Positions 44,931 through 54,034 of a DNA stretch of 64,000 nucleotides are shown piece by piece (the stretch's first letter is position 1; every line of letters begins with the position of its first letter). Made by a program: the position numbers and the translations under genes. The stretch spans positions 310,001 to 374,000 of the forward strand of contig JAFAYI010000024.1 in assembly GCA_019240475.1 (NCBI GenBank), given 5' to 3'. The notes under the pieces were generated by a model. It was not told the DNA's origin. It did no database searches and saw only the letters and a list, made by a program, of their open reading frames with translations. The stretch comes from Acidobacteriaceae bacterium (lineage in GTDB: Bacteria; Acidobacteriota; Terriglobia; Bryobacterales; Bryobacteraceae).

Positions 44931-45154
44931 GCGCTTGGTACAGGGTGTAGCCCGGAGAGCTACGCTCTGTCTCAGTTTAGCGTGTTTTCTATAGGTTAGA
45001 AACTGTTGGGTCCATTACTGCTCCTCCGCCCCCTAGTAGCATCTGTCGCCCAACGCGCCCGTAAGTCATTGAAGAGCCTGATCCCCCGAGAACAAACTGC
45101 TTCGATTTCGCGTATCATCGAGCGAGTGGCTTCATTTCTGGGAAGGAATCATCC

Positions 45155-45676
45155 ATGCGAGACAACGTCAAGATCGTCGGCATTCTGAACATCGTATTAG
45201 GATCTTTCGGGGTACTCATCGGCCTCGCCGTGCTCATGATCTTTGGCGGCATCGCCAGTTGGATCGGCATGACCAACGATCGCGATGCCGCGGCTGCCAT
45301 GCCCGTCCTCGCCCTGGCCGGCACCGCCCTGGCAGTTTTCTTATTCGTTCTTTCGGTACCGTCCATCATCGGCGGCTGGGGCATGCTGAAGTTCCGGCCC
45401 TGGGCCCGGGTCCTGATGATTATCGTCTCCGTCCTGAATCTGCTCCATTTCCCCATCGGAACCGCCCTCGGAGTCTACGGGCTCATCGTGCTCTTAAATG
45501 ATGAGACCCGCCGCCTCTTCGAAACCGGAGGCGCCTATGTGCCGCCTCCTATGTATGCGGGCCAAGCTCCCTACGGCCAGCCCCGCTACGGGCAACCCGG
45601 CGGTTATCCGCCGCCACAAGCCCAGCCTGAACCGAGCTATCCCCCCACCCCGCCTCCGACCGCTCCCGGGGTGTAA
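45155..45676 (+). CDS. Small four-helix membrane protein with Pro/Tyr/Gln-rich tail
   Basis: A 173-residue membrane protein with helices at about residues 6-33, 49-72 and 84-112 (GILNIVLGSFGVLIGLAVLM, LALAGTALAVFLFVLSVPSI, ARVLMIIVSVLNLLHFPIGT), then YGLIVLLNDETRRLFETGG, similar to DUF4064/DUF2127-like small membrane proteins. The last 50 residues (YVPPPMYAGQAPYGQPRYGQ) are Pro/Gly/Gln/Tyr-rich and disordered. AAGGA is placed seven bases before the ATG. No function is assigned. It converges with the uracil-DNA glycosylase gene. Confidence 0.75.
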   Translation: MRDNVKIVGILNIVLGSFGVLIGLAVLMIFGGIASWIGMTNDRDAAAAMPVLALAGTALAVFLFVLSVPSIIGGWGMLKFRPWARVLMIIVSVLNLLHFPIGTALGVYGLIVLLNDETRRLFETGGAYVPPPMYAGQAPYGQPRYGQPGGYPPPQAQPEPSYPPTPPPTAPGV

Positions 45677-45691
45677 ACCCCAAAGTTTCCA

Positions 45692-46456
45692 TCAACCGGC
45701 GCCTGTAAACTGGCCCCTCGGCCAGCCGCCGTCAGCGGCCGACAACCTCCTCGCTTCTTCAAACACAGCCCGCAGCATGGCCGCCGTCAGCCGTCCCGTC
45801 GACGTATTCTGCTGGCTCGGGTGGTAGCAGCACAAGACCACCGGCCCACCCTGGTGCGTTTCAAACGATTCCCCGTGCCTGAACCGGAACTTCGCTCGCG
45901 AGCCGATCTTCCCGTTTTCCTGCAACACCGAAAGATATGTATCGAGCGCGATATGTCCCAACGCCACCACCACTCGCACTTCACTCAGCAGCGCCATTTC
46001 GCGCTGGAGATACGGACGGCATGCGAGTATCTCTTCGCGCAACGGTTTGTTATCCGGAGGCGCGCACCGTACCGGCGCCGTTATGTAGGCGTCCCCTAGA
46101 ACCAGCCCGTCTCCGCACGACACACTCTCCGGCCGATTGGCGAATCCGGCTTCCCAAAGAGCCCTGTACAGAAATTCACCCGACCGGTCGCCGGTAAACA
46201 TTCGTCCGGTGCGATTGGCGCCATGCGCCCCCGGCGCCAGCCCCACAATCAGAAGCTTCGCGCGAGCATCGCCGAACCCTGGAACCGGACGGCTCCAATA
46301 TTGCTGCCCCCGATACGCCCGCCTCTGCACTCTCCCGATCTCTTCCCGATGCGCCACCAGCCGGGGGCAGCGCCTGCACGGAACGATCTCCTCATTCAGC
46401 ACGCGCAACGCGGCTTCCACCCTATTCGCTGTATTCACAATCGAACGAAGCCACAC
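45692..46456 (-). CDS. Uracil-DNA glycosylase, family 5 (UdgB-type)
   Basis: A protein of about 254 residues that removes uracil and other deaminated bases from DNA. Family-5 motif A is clear, GLAPGAHGANRTGRMFTGD, with no polar Asp/Asn at the usual catalytic place, and motif B is CCYHPSQQNTSTGRLT. Four cysteines for an iron-sulfur cluster are in VPCRRCPRL (C27, C30) and in RCAPPDNKP plus ILACRPYL. The start is GTG at 46456 or GTG at 46438; neither has a clear ribosome site. It begins 13 bases after the HD-GYP gene stop, so the two are likely cotranscribed. Confidence 0.93.
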   Translation of the reverse strand: MWLRSIVNTANRVEAALRVLNEEIVPCRRCPRLVAHREEIGRVQRRAYRGQQYWSRPVPGFGDARAKLLIVGLAPGAHGANRTGRMFTGDRSGEFLYRALWEAGFANRPESVSCGDGLVLGDAYITAPVRCAPPDNKPLREEILACRPYLQREMALLSEVRVVVALGHIALDTYLSVLQENGKIGSRAKFRFRHGESFETHQGGPVVLCCYHPSQQNTSTGRLTAAMLRAVFEEARRLSAADGGWPRGQFTGAG

Positions 46457-46469
46457 GCTTCGCCAGCGA

Positions 46470-47654
46470 TTATAAACCGCTCACCAGCTTCAAATGTTCC
46501 GAACCCTGCGCCGGTCCTCTGCGCGCGAAACTCCGCGCCGGGTCTTTTCGGAAACGATCGATCGAAGCCGCGAGCGCATGCAGCGACAGCCTCGAGAAAT
46601 CCGGGGGCGTGGGCGTCCGGAACATCGGCAAGATATCGGAGAAGGTTTCGACCAGCTTCGGATCTCGCCATCCCTTGCCCACTTCCTCGCGCATAACCGC
46701 AAGCGCTTCGTCGGGCGTCAGCGCGCGCTTATACGGCCGGGCCGTTGTCAACGCATCGTAGATGTCGGCCATTTGAAGAATGCGCGCGAGCAGCGGAATC
46801 TCCTCGCCTTTCAATCCGTCCGGATAGCCCGTCCCATCCCATTTCTCGTGATGATGCCGGATAATCGGCAGCACTGCCGCAAGCGAGCGCATGCTGCTGC
46901 AGATCCTCTCCCCTTTTTCTGCATGGGTCTTCATGATCTCCCATTCCTCGGGAGTCAGCGAGCCCGGCTTGAAAAGGATGTGATCCGGAATAGCCACTTT
47001 TCCAACATCGTGCAGGTAGCCGCCTCGCTGCAGCGCGAGTATATCGGACGCCGGAAGATCCAACGCGAGGCCCATCGCCGCCGCCATCAAGGCGAGCCGT
47101 TGGCAGTGCTGCCCCAGATCCGGGTCTCGCTCCTCGACCGACTGCGCCAACGAAAACAGCACTGTCTCGGAATCGTCCAGCGAGTCAATCATCGCCTTAT
47201 GCCGCAAGCTTGCCTGCACACGTGCAAGAAACGCTCGCGGTCGCAGGGGAGCTACCAGAAATTCGTCCGCGCCCGCTTCGATCGCCAGCACTTCTTTCTC
47301 GAGATCGTCCCGGGGCGCCATCACGAACACCGGCAAGAATTGCGTCGCCGACGCCTTCTTCAACATTCGGCAAAACTCGATTGCGCCCAGTTCCTCGGCC
47401 GCCACATCGATCAGCACCAGGTCCACTCGATTTAGCGAAATCGCGCCGATCGCCTCTGAAGTCGTGCTCGCTTCGCTGAGCTCGTGGTGGACTTCCCCGA
47501 GCATCCTGCACAACTTCCGCCGGTTCAGCGCAGAACCGTCTACAATCAGAATCCTGCCCCGGGCTACAAGCGCGGCCTGGGACGCGGCCTGAAACAGTTG
47601 CCTCTGTTCCGCGGCGCCGCTCGCCCAGTTCAATTTGGAACCCTCGGTTGCCAT
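46470..47654 (-). CDS. HD-GYP domain protein with degenerate receiver domain (RpfG-like)
   Basis: A 394-residue protein. Residues about 33-150 form a response-regulator receiver: the acceptor D83 is kept (VDLVLIDVAAEE), but the acidic pair reads ILIVDGS (second Asp replaced by Gly40) and the switch lysine position reads VAPLRP (Ala135), so ordinary phosphorylation control is doubtful. The HD-GYP domain (about 160-355) is intact: GGYLHDVGKVAIPDHILFKP with H215/D216, RHHHEKWDGTGYPDGLKGEE with GYP at 276-278, and ARILQMADIYDALTTARPYK. Such enzymes hydrolyse cyclic di-GMP. It is followed by the uracil-DNA glycosylase gene on the same strand. Confidence 0.92.
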   Translation of the reverse strand: MATEGSKLNWASGAAEQRQLFQAASQAALVARGRILIVDGSALNRRKLCRMLGEVHHELSEASTTSEAIGAISLNRVDLVLIDVAAEELGAIEFCRMLKKASATQFLPVFVMAPRDDLEKEVLAIEAGADEFLVAPLRPRAFLARVQASLRHKAMIDSLDDSETVLFSLAQSVEERDPDLGQHCQRLALMAAAMGLALDLPASDILALQRGGYLHDVGKVAIPDHILFKPGSLTPEEWEIMKTHAEKGERICSSMRSLAAVLPIIRHHHEKWDGTGYPDGLKGEEIPLLARILQMADIYDALTTARPYKRALTPDEALAVMREEVGKGWRDPKLVETFSDILPMFRTPTPPDFSRLSLHALAASIDRFRKDPARSFARRGPAQGSEHLKLVSGL

Positions 47655-47801
47655 GCTGAAGTCACGCTCTGTTTGTCTATCGGCCTAAGGGCTTATAGGC
47701 TTTAGGAATGATTTACGGCCTCCGCCAACATTGCCGGTTCGAATTCCGCCTCCCCAAGGCCCCACATCGGTTCCGTCTCATGTGCTAGGTACCCGCCTCG
47801 C

Positions 47802-48602
47802 TCAATAGGCCGCCGGAAGATCGCCCAGAATATTCGTCAGGTACTGCAAGGTCTCGGCAATCGGCGGTATCCCTCCCGCTTTATCCACCGCTCCAGGCCC
47901 TGCGTTGTAAGCGGCCAGCGCCAGCGGAACATCTCCGCCGAAACGGTCCAGCATCGTCTTTAAGAACTTTGCCCCGGCATCCACGTTCCTCGCCGGGTCG
48001 AAAGGATCTTCCAGATGCAGCATGTCCGCCGTCTCCGGCATAATCTGCATCAGCCCCATTGCTCCCGCCGTCGAAAGCGCGCAAGGCTTGAACCCCGACT
48101 CCTGTTTCATCACCGACCGCAGCAGATCCGGGCTCAGGCCATGTTTGCCCGCTGCGCCCTGTATTAACTTCTCGATCTCGGCTTTCCCCATCGCCTCGCA
48201 GGTGTCGCTCGTCATCTGTACATTTGGAATTGAAAGCGGAAGCGATCCCGGCCACGGCAATGTAAAGAATGTCCCCGCGCTCGCGCTTACTCCTGCGGTC
48301 AGAGGCTTCGTATCGGAAATCGCCCGCGCCTCGACGCCTCGTTCCGCCCGCAGAGGCTGCACCTGTTTTGCCACCGAATCGCGCTGCTGGCTCAACGCAC
48401 CGGCTTGCACTGTCTCTCGAAAGCTGTCCAGCGCCGCCTGTTGCTGCCCCAGCGATTTTTCCATCGCCGCGAATGCCGCGTCGCCCCCCACAGCCGGCAT
48501 CCCTACCGGAGTAATACTCCCCGCCTGCCCCCAGGCCATGCTCGCAAAAATCAGTAGTGGTACTAAAACGTTTTTAGCGTTCCGCGTTGCTAGGCCGCCC
48601 AT
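47802..48602 (-). CDS. Lytic transglycosylase, SLT domain
   Basis: A 266-residue exported enzyme that cleaves peptidoglycan between N-acetylmuramate and N-acetylglucosamine. A signal peptide (KNVLVPLLIFASMAWGQ) is followed by a 100-residue low-complexity region and an SLT domain at about 150-260: HGLSPDLLRSVMKQESGFKP with the catalytic glutamate, ALSTAGAMGLMQIMPETADM, NVDAGAKFLKTMLDRFGGDV and [25 protein letters not shown] lies one base before the ATG at 48602, which is too close to be ideal; an in-frame TTG at 48632 is an alternative start. The gene is divergent from the CheY-like regulator. Confidence 0.9.
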   Translation of the reverse strand: MGGLATRNAKNVLVPLLIFASMAWGQAGSITPVGMPAVGGDAAFAAMEKSLGQQQAALDSFRETVQAGALSQQRDSVAKQVQPLRAERGVEARAISDTKPLTAGVSASAGTFFTLPWPGSLPLSIPNVQMTSDTCEAMGKAEIEKLIQGAAGKHGLSPDLLRSVMKQESGFKPCALSTAGAMGLMQIMPETADMLHLEDPFDPARNVDAGAKFLKTMLDRFGGDVPLALAAYNAGPGAVDKAGGIPPIAETLQYLTNILGDLPAAY

Positions 48603-48707
48603 ACTCCTGCCATCGGCAATTTCGCTCCGCAACTTTATGGCGAGAAATTAAGTCTCACGCATTGCGGCAACAACGGCGAAACCGGTAGTGTGTTTAATTT
48701 CCTTTGA

Positions 48708-49151
48708 GTGTCGGCGGCTCACTTGCAAAAGACCATTCAGCTGCTCATCATTGAAGACAACCCGGGCGATGTCCACCTGCTCGAAGAAGCTTTTCGCGAG
48801 CTCCGTGCGGACGTTAACATTCACGTCGCCAAAGACGGCGCCGAGGGTCTGGACATTGTCCTCCAGCCTCTCCCGCCCAAAACTCACTGGCATCCCGACC
48901 TCATCCTCCTCGATCTCAACCTTCCCAAGGTCAGCGGCCACGACGTCCTCATTCGCATCAAGAGCAATCCCAAAACCTGCCGCATCCCCATCATCGTGCT
49001 TACCTCGTCTCGCGCCGAGGCCGATGTCCGCCGCGCCTATGAGTCCCACGCCAACGCCTATCTCAAGAAACCCTCCACCCTCGACGGCCTGATGGCCACC
49101 GCCCAGGACATCAAGAATTTCTGGATGGAAACCGCTACCCTGCCCAGCTAG
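48708..49151 (+). CDS. CheY-like response regulator (Rcp1 type)
   Basis: A 147-residue single-domain receiver. Acidic pair E16/D17 (LLIIEDNPGDVHLLEEAF), acceptor D69 (LILLDLNLPKVSGHDVL), T99/S100 (PIIVLTSSRAEADVRRAY) and switch K120 (NAYLKKPSTLDG) are all present. The NPGD sequence and the long loop before the acceptor (HVAKDGAEGLDIVLQPL) are typical of Rcp1-like regulators that partner bacteriophytochrome or PAS-type hybrid kinases. No kinase is adjacent, so the partner is unknown. It has no output domain and should act by protein contact. The start is GTG; no ribosome site is obvious. Confidence 0.92.
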   Translation: MSAAHLQKTIQLLIIEDNPGDVHLLEEAFRELRADVNIHVAKDGAEGLDIVLQPLPPKTHWHPDLILLDLNLPKVSGHDVLIRIKSNPKTCRIPIIVLTSSRAEADVRRAYESHANAYLKKPSTLDGLMATAQDIKNFWMETATLPS

Positions 49152-49288
49152 CGTCTCGCCAGGCCTCCAGCCTATCGGAGCCCCGCGCCCAATCTCATCC
49201 CCCGTCTACGCGGCGCCCTTTGCTTACACAAAGCTCCAGCGCCTGTGTCGCCCCGCGACCATTCTCCACACCAGCCGCCAACCCCGAA

Positions 49289-51466
49289 TCAGAAAAGTTC
49301 CGTAACGTCCAAGCCGAAGAAAATCGCGCCGGCCTTCTCAGAGGGTTGTCGATCCGGATTGAACGCATATCCGAAGGTGAAGTTCACGTTGACCAAACTT
49401 ACGCGGAGCCCCGGCCCAAAGCCATAACGAACTCCCTGTCCCACCGGCCAAACTCGCGCCACGTCGAAGATCGCCACCGGCGCAATCGAATAGATATTCA
49501 GTTCATTCAGAAAAACATCGATCGCGCGGTGCCCGGGCGCAATCTTCTTCCATGCCTCGTCCTCGAACTTCTTATCTGGAAAGTTCTTGTTTACCTGATT
49601 AACGGTCGCCTGCAGCTTGCTGGCTTCTTGCGCCAGCCCACTCACCATTTGATCTAATTTGTCCCCTATGGCTGCTTGAGAAGCGGCGCGAAGGCTCGCG
49701 GTGAGTGCCCCGGCGTGAACCTTTAGGGTCGCAATCGAGATCGTCAACAGCGTAGTCACCTCCGGCAGTATCCCGCCCTCGAGCACGATCAGATCGCCGC
49801 TGATCTCCACCACGTCCGAGTTGACATCTGAAAGTTGCTGCGCGACCGGGTCCCGGCCCCCAACCGCCGGCGGAATTGCATTAAGCTGCGTAGAGAAGAC
49901 AGAAAGCTTGCCCTCCAGATCGTGCACCTGCCCCGGAACTTCCCCGGTAAGGCGAACATACCCTGGATCGTGTGTCTTGTAGTAGCTGGCCAGAGCCGTC
50001 GCGCTGCTCTGAAATGGGCCATTCAAGATGCACGGAAAAGTTGGTTGTCCACCGGAGGTTTGATCCGCACAAGATCGCGCGGTCGAGCCCGCCCGCACCA
50101 TCGCCAGTTCCTTTGGAATGAATGGCCGTCCCCAAGCTGTGAAAGACAGCGTTACATTCGCGGAGTAAAATCGGCTCCCTCCTAAAGAACCAGCCTCCAC
50201 TGCTCCCAGACGGTTCTCGGGAATGCTTCGAATGAATGCGTCGCTCGGCAGCACCCAGGAATCATCATCCTCGACGAACGGATGAATCTGGTTGCCCCCG
50301 AAAAAGCGCTCGGCCAGAGGAACCCCTTGGGCATCTTGTATGAGACCCGCCGTAAATCTGGTCTCAAGCCCCAGCGCCCTGTGGACGCCGCTACTGAGCG
50401 AACCCTTGAAGTCTTCCCGATCGCCAAGCGGCTTCCGGCTAAAAAAACTGCGATTGTAGCCTAAGTCCACCAGGTGCTTCTTGAATAGCGGAATGTCGGA
50501 GCGGAAGGTATCGCCAAGTTGCAAACCGTACGAAGCGCTGAAGGCGCTGAGCCGTGGCCTTCCCGTGACACCCACGTAAAACTTGAGCGAGCCATATCCG
50601 GAATCTGGTGTCAATTCTGCCGAAGCCGATGGGTAACTGGCCTGCTGGTGCCCGCCCTCGAGCGCCGCTCCATAACGGAACATCACGTGAGAACCGGTGA
50701 ACTCCTGCGTAAACGCCGAAAATCGTCCGACTAACTTGCCTTCCTTGAAACGGGCTCCTCCCGCCGGCATGTCCCAATACACAAATCCGAGATTCCAACT
50801 CGCGTTATTCCAAAACTTAGTCGCCTCCAGTTCGCCGTCAAGGCTCAAATTACTCAATTGACTGTCCGCTGAGTCCTCCGATCGCCCTTGAATATTGACT
50901 CTGCCGAGATTCCCCGACAGGTTCAGCCCACCGAAGATTCCGCGCGTCTGGTTGTATCCGCTCAGCGGTGTCACCCTCAGCCTGCGCCCCGAAACCTGCT
51001 CGCCGCCGGTCGTGGCGGGCCGCTCGGACTCATCGCTTGCCTGCTCGATGCTCGGTGGATTCAAAGACGGAACAACACTGGTGAAGATAGGATAAACAAC
51101 GCGCAACGTTCTCGCTTCCGGATCGCACTCTTCGAGCGAGCCAGTTGCATAGTCGAGTTTTATGCGCTCAAAGGACGAGGATGCGCCGAACGCTGCGTCC
51201 AGCTTTTGACCCAGATAGCTGACGTCTGCATTAAACTCCAATACAGAAAACGGCCGCCCCGCTTTGACCTTCAGTCCTCTGTCGAGTGAGCGGAATTCGG
51301 GCGCCCAGCCCTCCAGAAATTCGAGCGGGTTCTGAATGTGGACCGCTGTGACCCTATATCCCGTATATTGGGAGGCTTGTCCGTTTTCGCATGGCCCTGG
51401 AGCGGCGAACGCCCCGCCTGCTAAAAAGGACGCCACCGCCGCTAGCCTCGCTGTGGAACGGCGCAC
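49289..51466 (-). CDS. Omp85/ShlB-like outer-membrane barrel with unusual internal domain
   Basis: A 725-residue exported protein. After a signal peptide (AAVASFLAGGAFA) comes one POTRA-like segment (about 30-125, YRVTAVHIQNPLEFLEGWAP, VKAGRPFSVLEFNADVSYLG), a linker, then barrel strands (GIFGGLNLSGNLGRVNIQGR, WNNASWNLGFVYWDMPAGGA, FGGNQIHPFVEDDDSWVLPS) and a C-terminal strand FFGLDVTELF ending in Phe. Between about residues 460 and 645 the barrel is interrupted by a Cys-containing and helical region (CADQTSGGQPTFPCILNGPF, LKVHAGALTASLRAASQAAI, LAQEASKLQATVNQVNKNF), not part of BamA or TpsB proteins. The start is GTG with AGGA nine bases before. A small gene ends 56 bases upstream; the two may work together. 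Confidence 0.75.
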   Translation of the reverse strand: MRRSTARLAAVASFLAGGAFAAPGPCENGQASQYTGYRVTAVHIQNPLEFLEGWAPEFRSLDRGLKVKAGRPFSVLEFNADVSYLGQKLDAAFGASSSFERIKLDYATGSLEECDPEARTLRVVYPIFTSVVPSLNPPSIEQASDESERPATTGGEQVSGRRLRVTPLSGYNQTRGIFGGLNLSGNLGRVNIQGRSEDSADSQLSNLSLDGELEATKFWNNASWNLGFVYWDMPAGGARFKEGKLVGRFSAFTQEFTGSHVMFRYGAALEGGHQQASYPSASAELTPDSGYGSLKFYVGVTGRPRLSAFSASYGLQLGDTFRSDIPLFKKHLVDLGYNRSFFSRKPLGDREDFKGSLSSGVHRALGLETRFTAGLIQDAQGVPLAERFFGGNQIHPFVEDDDSWVLPSDAFIRSIPENRLGAVEAGSLGGSRFYSANVTLSFTAWGRPFIPKELAMVRAGSTARSCADQTSGGQPTFPCILNGPFQSSATALASYYKTHDPGYVRLTGEVPGQVHDLEGKLSVFSTQLNAIPPAVGGRDPVAQQLSDVNSDVVEISGDLIVLEGGILPEVTTLLTISIATLKVHAGALTASLRAASQAAIGDKLDQMVSGLAQEASKLQATVNQVNKNFPDKKFEDEAWKKIAPGHRAIDVFLNELNIYSIAPVAIFDVARVWPVGQGVRYGFGPGLRVSLVNVNFTFGYAFNPDRQPSEKAGAIFFGLDVTELF

Positions 51467-51522
51467 TGTCTTATTTCCTTCGCAACCGGTGGGGACCGGT
51501 AGAGCAACCGGATGAAACCCGG

Positions 51523-51888
51523 TTACTCTGCGCCTGTGACGCCCCTGGTCATTTGTCGCACCGCAATCACCTTCTGGGCGGCGCTGTGCTTGTCATGCTG
51601 GGTGGCTTGCGGATTCTTCGCCACCGCCCCCGCCACTCGCGCCTGTGCCTGTTGAACCGCATCCAGCGATCCGGCATCGGCGGTTGCTTGCGCTTGGGGA
51701 TGATTTACCGGGTCTATTTCCAGGCTGAACTTCACCACCGTCGCAAGTGGTTTTCCCTCTTGCAAGTCAAATGTCATCTTCCAAGTAGCTTCGTCATTGG
51801 CGTCACAGGTGCAATCCAGTGTGAACGCGATCTTCTCAGTTGCGCTCGGGTTTACTTCCAAACTCAAGTGAATCGGGCGGCAGGACAT
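51523..51888 (-). CDS. Small protein of unknown function upstream of the Omp85-like gene
   Basis: A 121-residue protein without signal peptide. The first 60 residues look like a beta-sandwich: MSCRPIHLSLEVNPSATEKI, AFTLDCTCDANDEATWKMTF, DLQEGKPLATVVKFSLEIDP; the rest is Ala/Gln-rich and probably helical (AVQQAQARVAGAVAKNPQAT). No family is recognised. Initiation is strongly supported: AGGAG stands seven bases before the ATG. The gene is on the same strand as the Omp85-like gene and 56 bases before it, so cotranscription is likely. It shares no likeness to TpsA-type secreted partners. Confidence 0.65.
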   Translation of the reverse strand: MSCRPIHLSLEVNPSATEKIAFTLDCTCDANDEATWKMTFDLQEGKPLATVVKFSLEIDPVNHPQAQATADAGSLDAVQQAQARVAGAVAKNPQATQHDKHSAAQKVIAVRQMTRGVTGAE

Positions 51889-52054
51889 CCCTCGTCTCCT
51901 TCCTTTCAATCAGCTTCGAATTCCTTGACAATTCGAATGAGCGTATCACGATTTACATGCCGGTTACATGCCGGGGCCCTCCCTCCGCCTCCGCCCTTCC
52001 CCCGTAAAGTTTCCGCCCTCCCCTCCCGCCGTCCGTGCTTTAATTGAGGTGGAA

Positions 52055-54034
52055 ATGGCCGGCCCGGCCTTTCTGCAACGTTCCCGCCAAGGAGTTTTAC
52101 CCCTGAACACCAAAGTCGCTGCCGCTGCTCAAGTGCGTGAGCCTACTGATCGTTGGACCACCACCGACGCCGCTGAGCTCTACGATGTCGCCAGTTGGGG
52201 CAAAGGCTACTTCTCGGTCGGAAGCAATGGGAACCTCCTGGTGCACCCCACCAAGGAATCCGCCCGCAGCATCGATCTCAAGCAACTGGTCGACACGCTC
52301 CAATGGCGCGGCATCTCCCTCCCCATTCTGATCCGCTTCGCCGATATCCTGCGCCACCGTCTCGCCGACATGCACCAGGCCTTCGATGTCTCCATCCGCG
52401 AGCACGGCTATCACGGCGGCTACTGCTGCGTCTACCCCATCAAAGTCAACCAGCAGCGCCAAGTCGTCGAAGAAGTGTTCCGCTTCGGCCGCGCCTACCA
52501 CTTCGGCCTCGAAGCCGGCTCCAAGCCCGAACTCCTGGCAGTCCTCGCCATCGCCGACAATGACACCCCCATCATCTGTAACGGCTTCAAGGACGACGAG
52601 TACATCGAGATGGTCATGCTCGCCAAAAAAATCGGCCGCCGCATCACCCCCGTCGTCGAAAAATTCACCGAGCTCGAATTGATCGCCAAGCACGCCGCTC
52701 TGGTCGGCGTCAAACCCACCATCGGCCTCCGCGTGAAGCTCGCCAGCCGCGGCTCCGGCCGCTGGAAATCTTCCGGCGGTTACCGCTCCAAGTTCGGCCT
52801 CACCGTCAGCGAGGCCCTCAAAGCCGTCGAGTTCCTCAAAGAGCGCGGGCTTGAAAACTGCCTCGAGCTACTGCATTTCCATTTGGGCAGCCAGATCACC
52901 AACATCCGCCAAATCAAAGGCGCCGTCATCGAAGCCGCCCGCATCTATGTCGATCTCAAGAAGCTCGCCCCCGGTCTGCAATTCCTCGACGTCGGCGGCG
53001 GCCTCGGCATCGATTACGACGGCTCTCAAACCGATTTCGAATCGAGCGTCAACTACACCCTCGAAGAGTACGCCCGCGATGTCGTCTACCACGTCCAAAG
53101 CATCTGCGACGAAGCCGAAGTTCCCCACCCCAATATCATTACCGAAAGCGGCCGCGCCATCGCCGCCTATCACAGCGTGCTCGTCTTCAACGTTCTCGGC
53201 GTGAGCGGCTTCGGCGAAGATCTCCCCTCTTCTATTCCCGAAGATTCCGAACAGCCCCTCATCGATCTCTTTGAAACTCACCGCTCCATCAACAAGAAGA
53301 ATCTGCTTGAGACCTATCACGATGCCCAGCAGGCTCTCGATTCCGCGCTGAACCTCTTCAGCCTCGGCTATCTGTCGCTCGAACAGCGCAGCCTCGCCGA
53401 AAATTTCTACTGGGCCATCAGCCGCAAGATTTTAAAACTCGCCGGCGAACTCGACTTCTTCCCCGAAGAGCTCGAAGGCCTCGACGCCATGCTCTCCGAT
53501 ACCTACTTCTGCAATTTCTCGCTCTTCCAAAGCATGCCCGATAGCTGGGCCGTCAAGCAGCTGTTCCCCATCATGCCCATCCATCGCCTCGAGGAGCCCC
53601 CTACCCGCCACGCCATCCTCGGCGATATCTCCTGTGATTCGGACGGCAAAGTCGACCAGTTCATCGATCGCCGAGACGTCAAGAAAACCCTTCCGCTCCA
53701 TCCCTTCAACAACGGCAACTACATACTCGGCGCCTTCCTGCTCGGGGCCTACCAGGAAATCCTCGGCGATCTTCACAACCTATTCGGAGACACCAACGCC
53801 GTCCACGTCAGTCTCGATGAGCATGGCGACGTCGTCCTCAACACGGTCGTCCAAGGCGACACCGTCCGCGAGGTCCTCGACTATGTGCAGTACAACTCGC
53901 AAACCTTAATCGACGATTTCCGCAAGGACGTCGAAAGCGCGGTTCGCGAGCAGCGCATCGGCTACGAAGACGCCGGCCGCCTGCTCAAGTTCTACGAAGA
54001 GGGGCTGCAAGGCTACACCTATCTGGAGCAGTAG
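52055..54034 (+). CDS. speA: Biosynthetic arginine decarboxylase
   Basis: A 659-residue PLP enzyme that makes agmatine from arginine, the first step of one polyamine route. The PLP lysine lies in YCCVYPIKVNQQRQVVEEVF; other family segments are GLEAGSKPELLAVLAIADND, LELLHFHLGSQITNIRQIKG, LDVGGGLGIDYDGSQTDFES, NIITESGRAIAAYHSVLVFN and CNFSLFQSMPDSWAVKQLFP. Length matches E. coli SpeA (658). The frame is open 29 codons further upstream, but the ATG at 52055 has GAGG five bases before it. The trmJ-like gene starts on the last base of the speA stop codon. Confidence 0.95.
   Translation: MAGPAFLQRSRQGVLPLNTKVAAAAQVREPTDRWTTTDAAELYDVASWGKGYFSVGSNGNLLVHPTKESARSIDLKQLVDTLQWRGISLPILIRFADILRHRLADMHQAFDVSIREHGYHGGYCCVYPIKVNQQRQVVEEVFRFGRAYHFGLEAGSKPELLAVLAIADNDTPIICNGFKDDEYIEMVMLAKKIGRRITPVVEKFTELELIAKHAALVGVKPTIGLRVKLASRGSGRWKSSGGYRSKFGLTVSEALKAVEFLKERGLENCLELLHFHLGSQITNIRQIKGAVIEAARIYVDLKKLAPGLQFLDVGGGLGIDYDGSQTDFESSVNYTLEEYARDVVYHVQSICDEAEVPHPNIITESGRAIAAYHSVLVFNVLGVSGFGEDLPSSIPEDSEQPLIDLFETHRSINKKNLLETYHDAQQALDSALNLFSLGYLSLEQRSLAENFYWAISRKILKLAGELDFFPEELEGLDAMLSDTYFCNFSLFQSMPDSWAVKQLFPIMPIHRLEEPPTRHAILGDISCDSDGKVDQFIDRRDVKKTLPLHPFNNGNYILGAFLLGAYQEILGDLHNLFGDTNAVHVSLDEHGDVVLNTVVQGDTVREVLDYVQYNSQTLIDDFRKDVESAVREQRIGYEDAGRLLKFYEEGLQGYTYLEQ

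Noticed and set aside
44931..45154. Possible small RNA or gene in the 224-base gap before the small membrane protein
   Set aside because: A weak 7-bp hairpin near 44950 is the only structure noticed; there is no clear promoter or terminator to support a gene.
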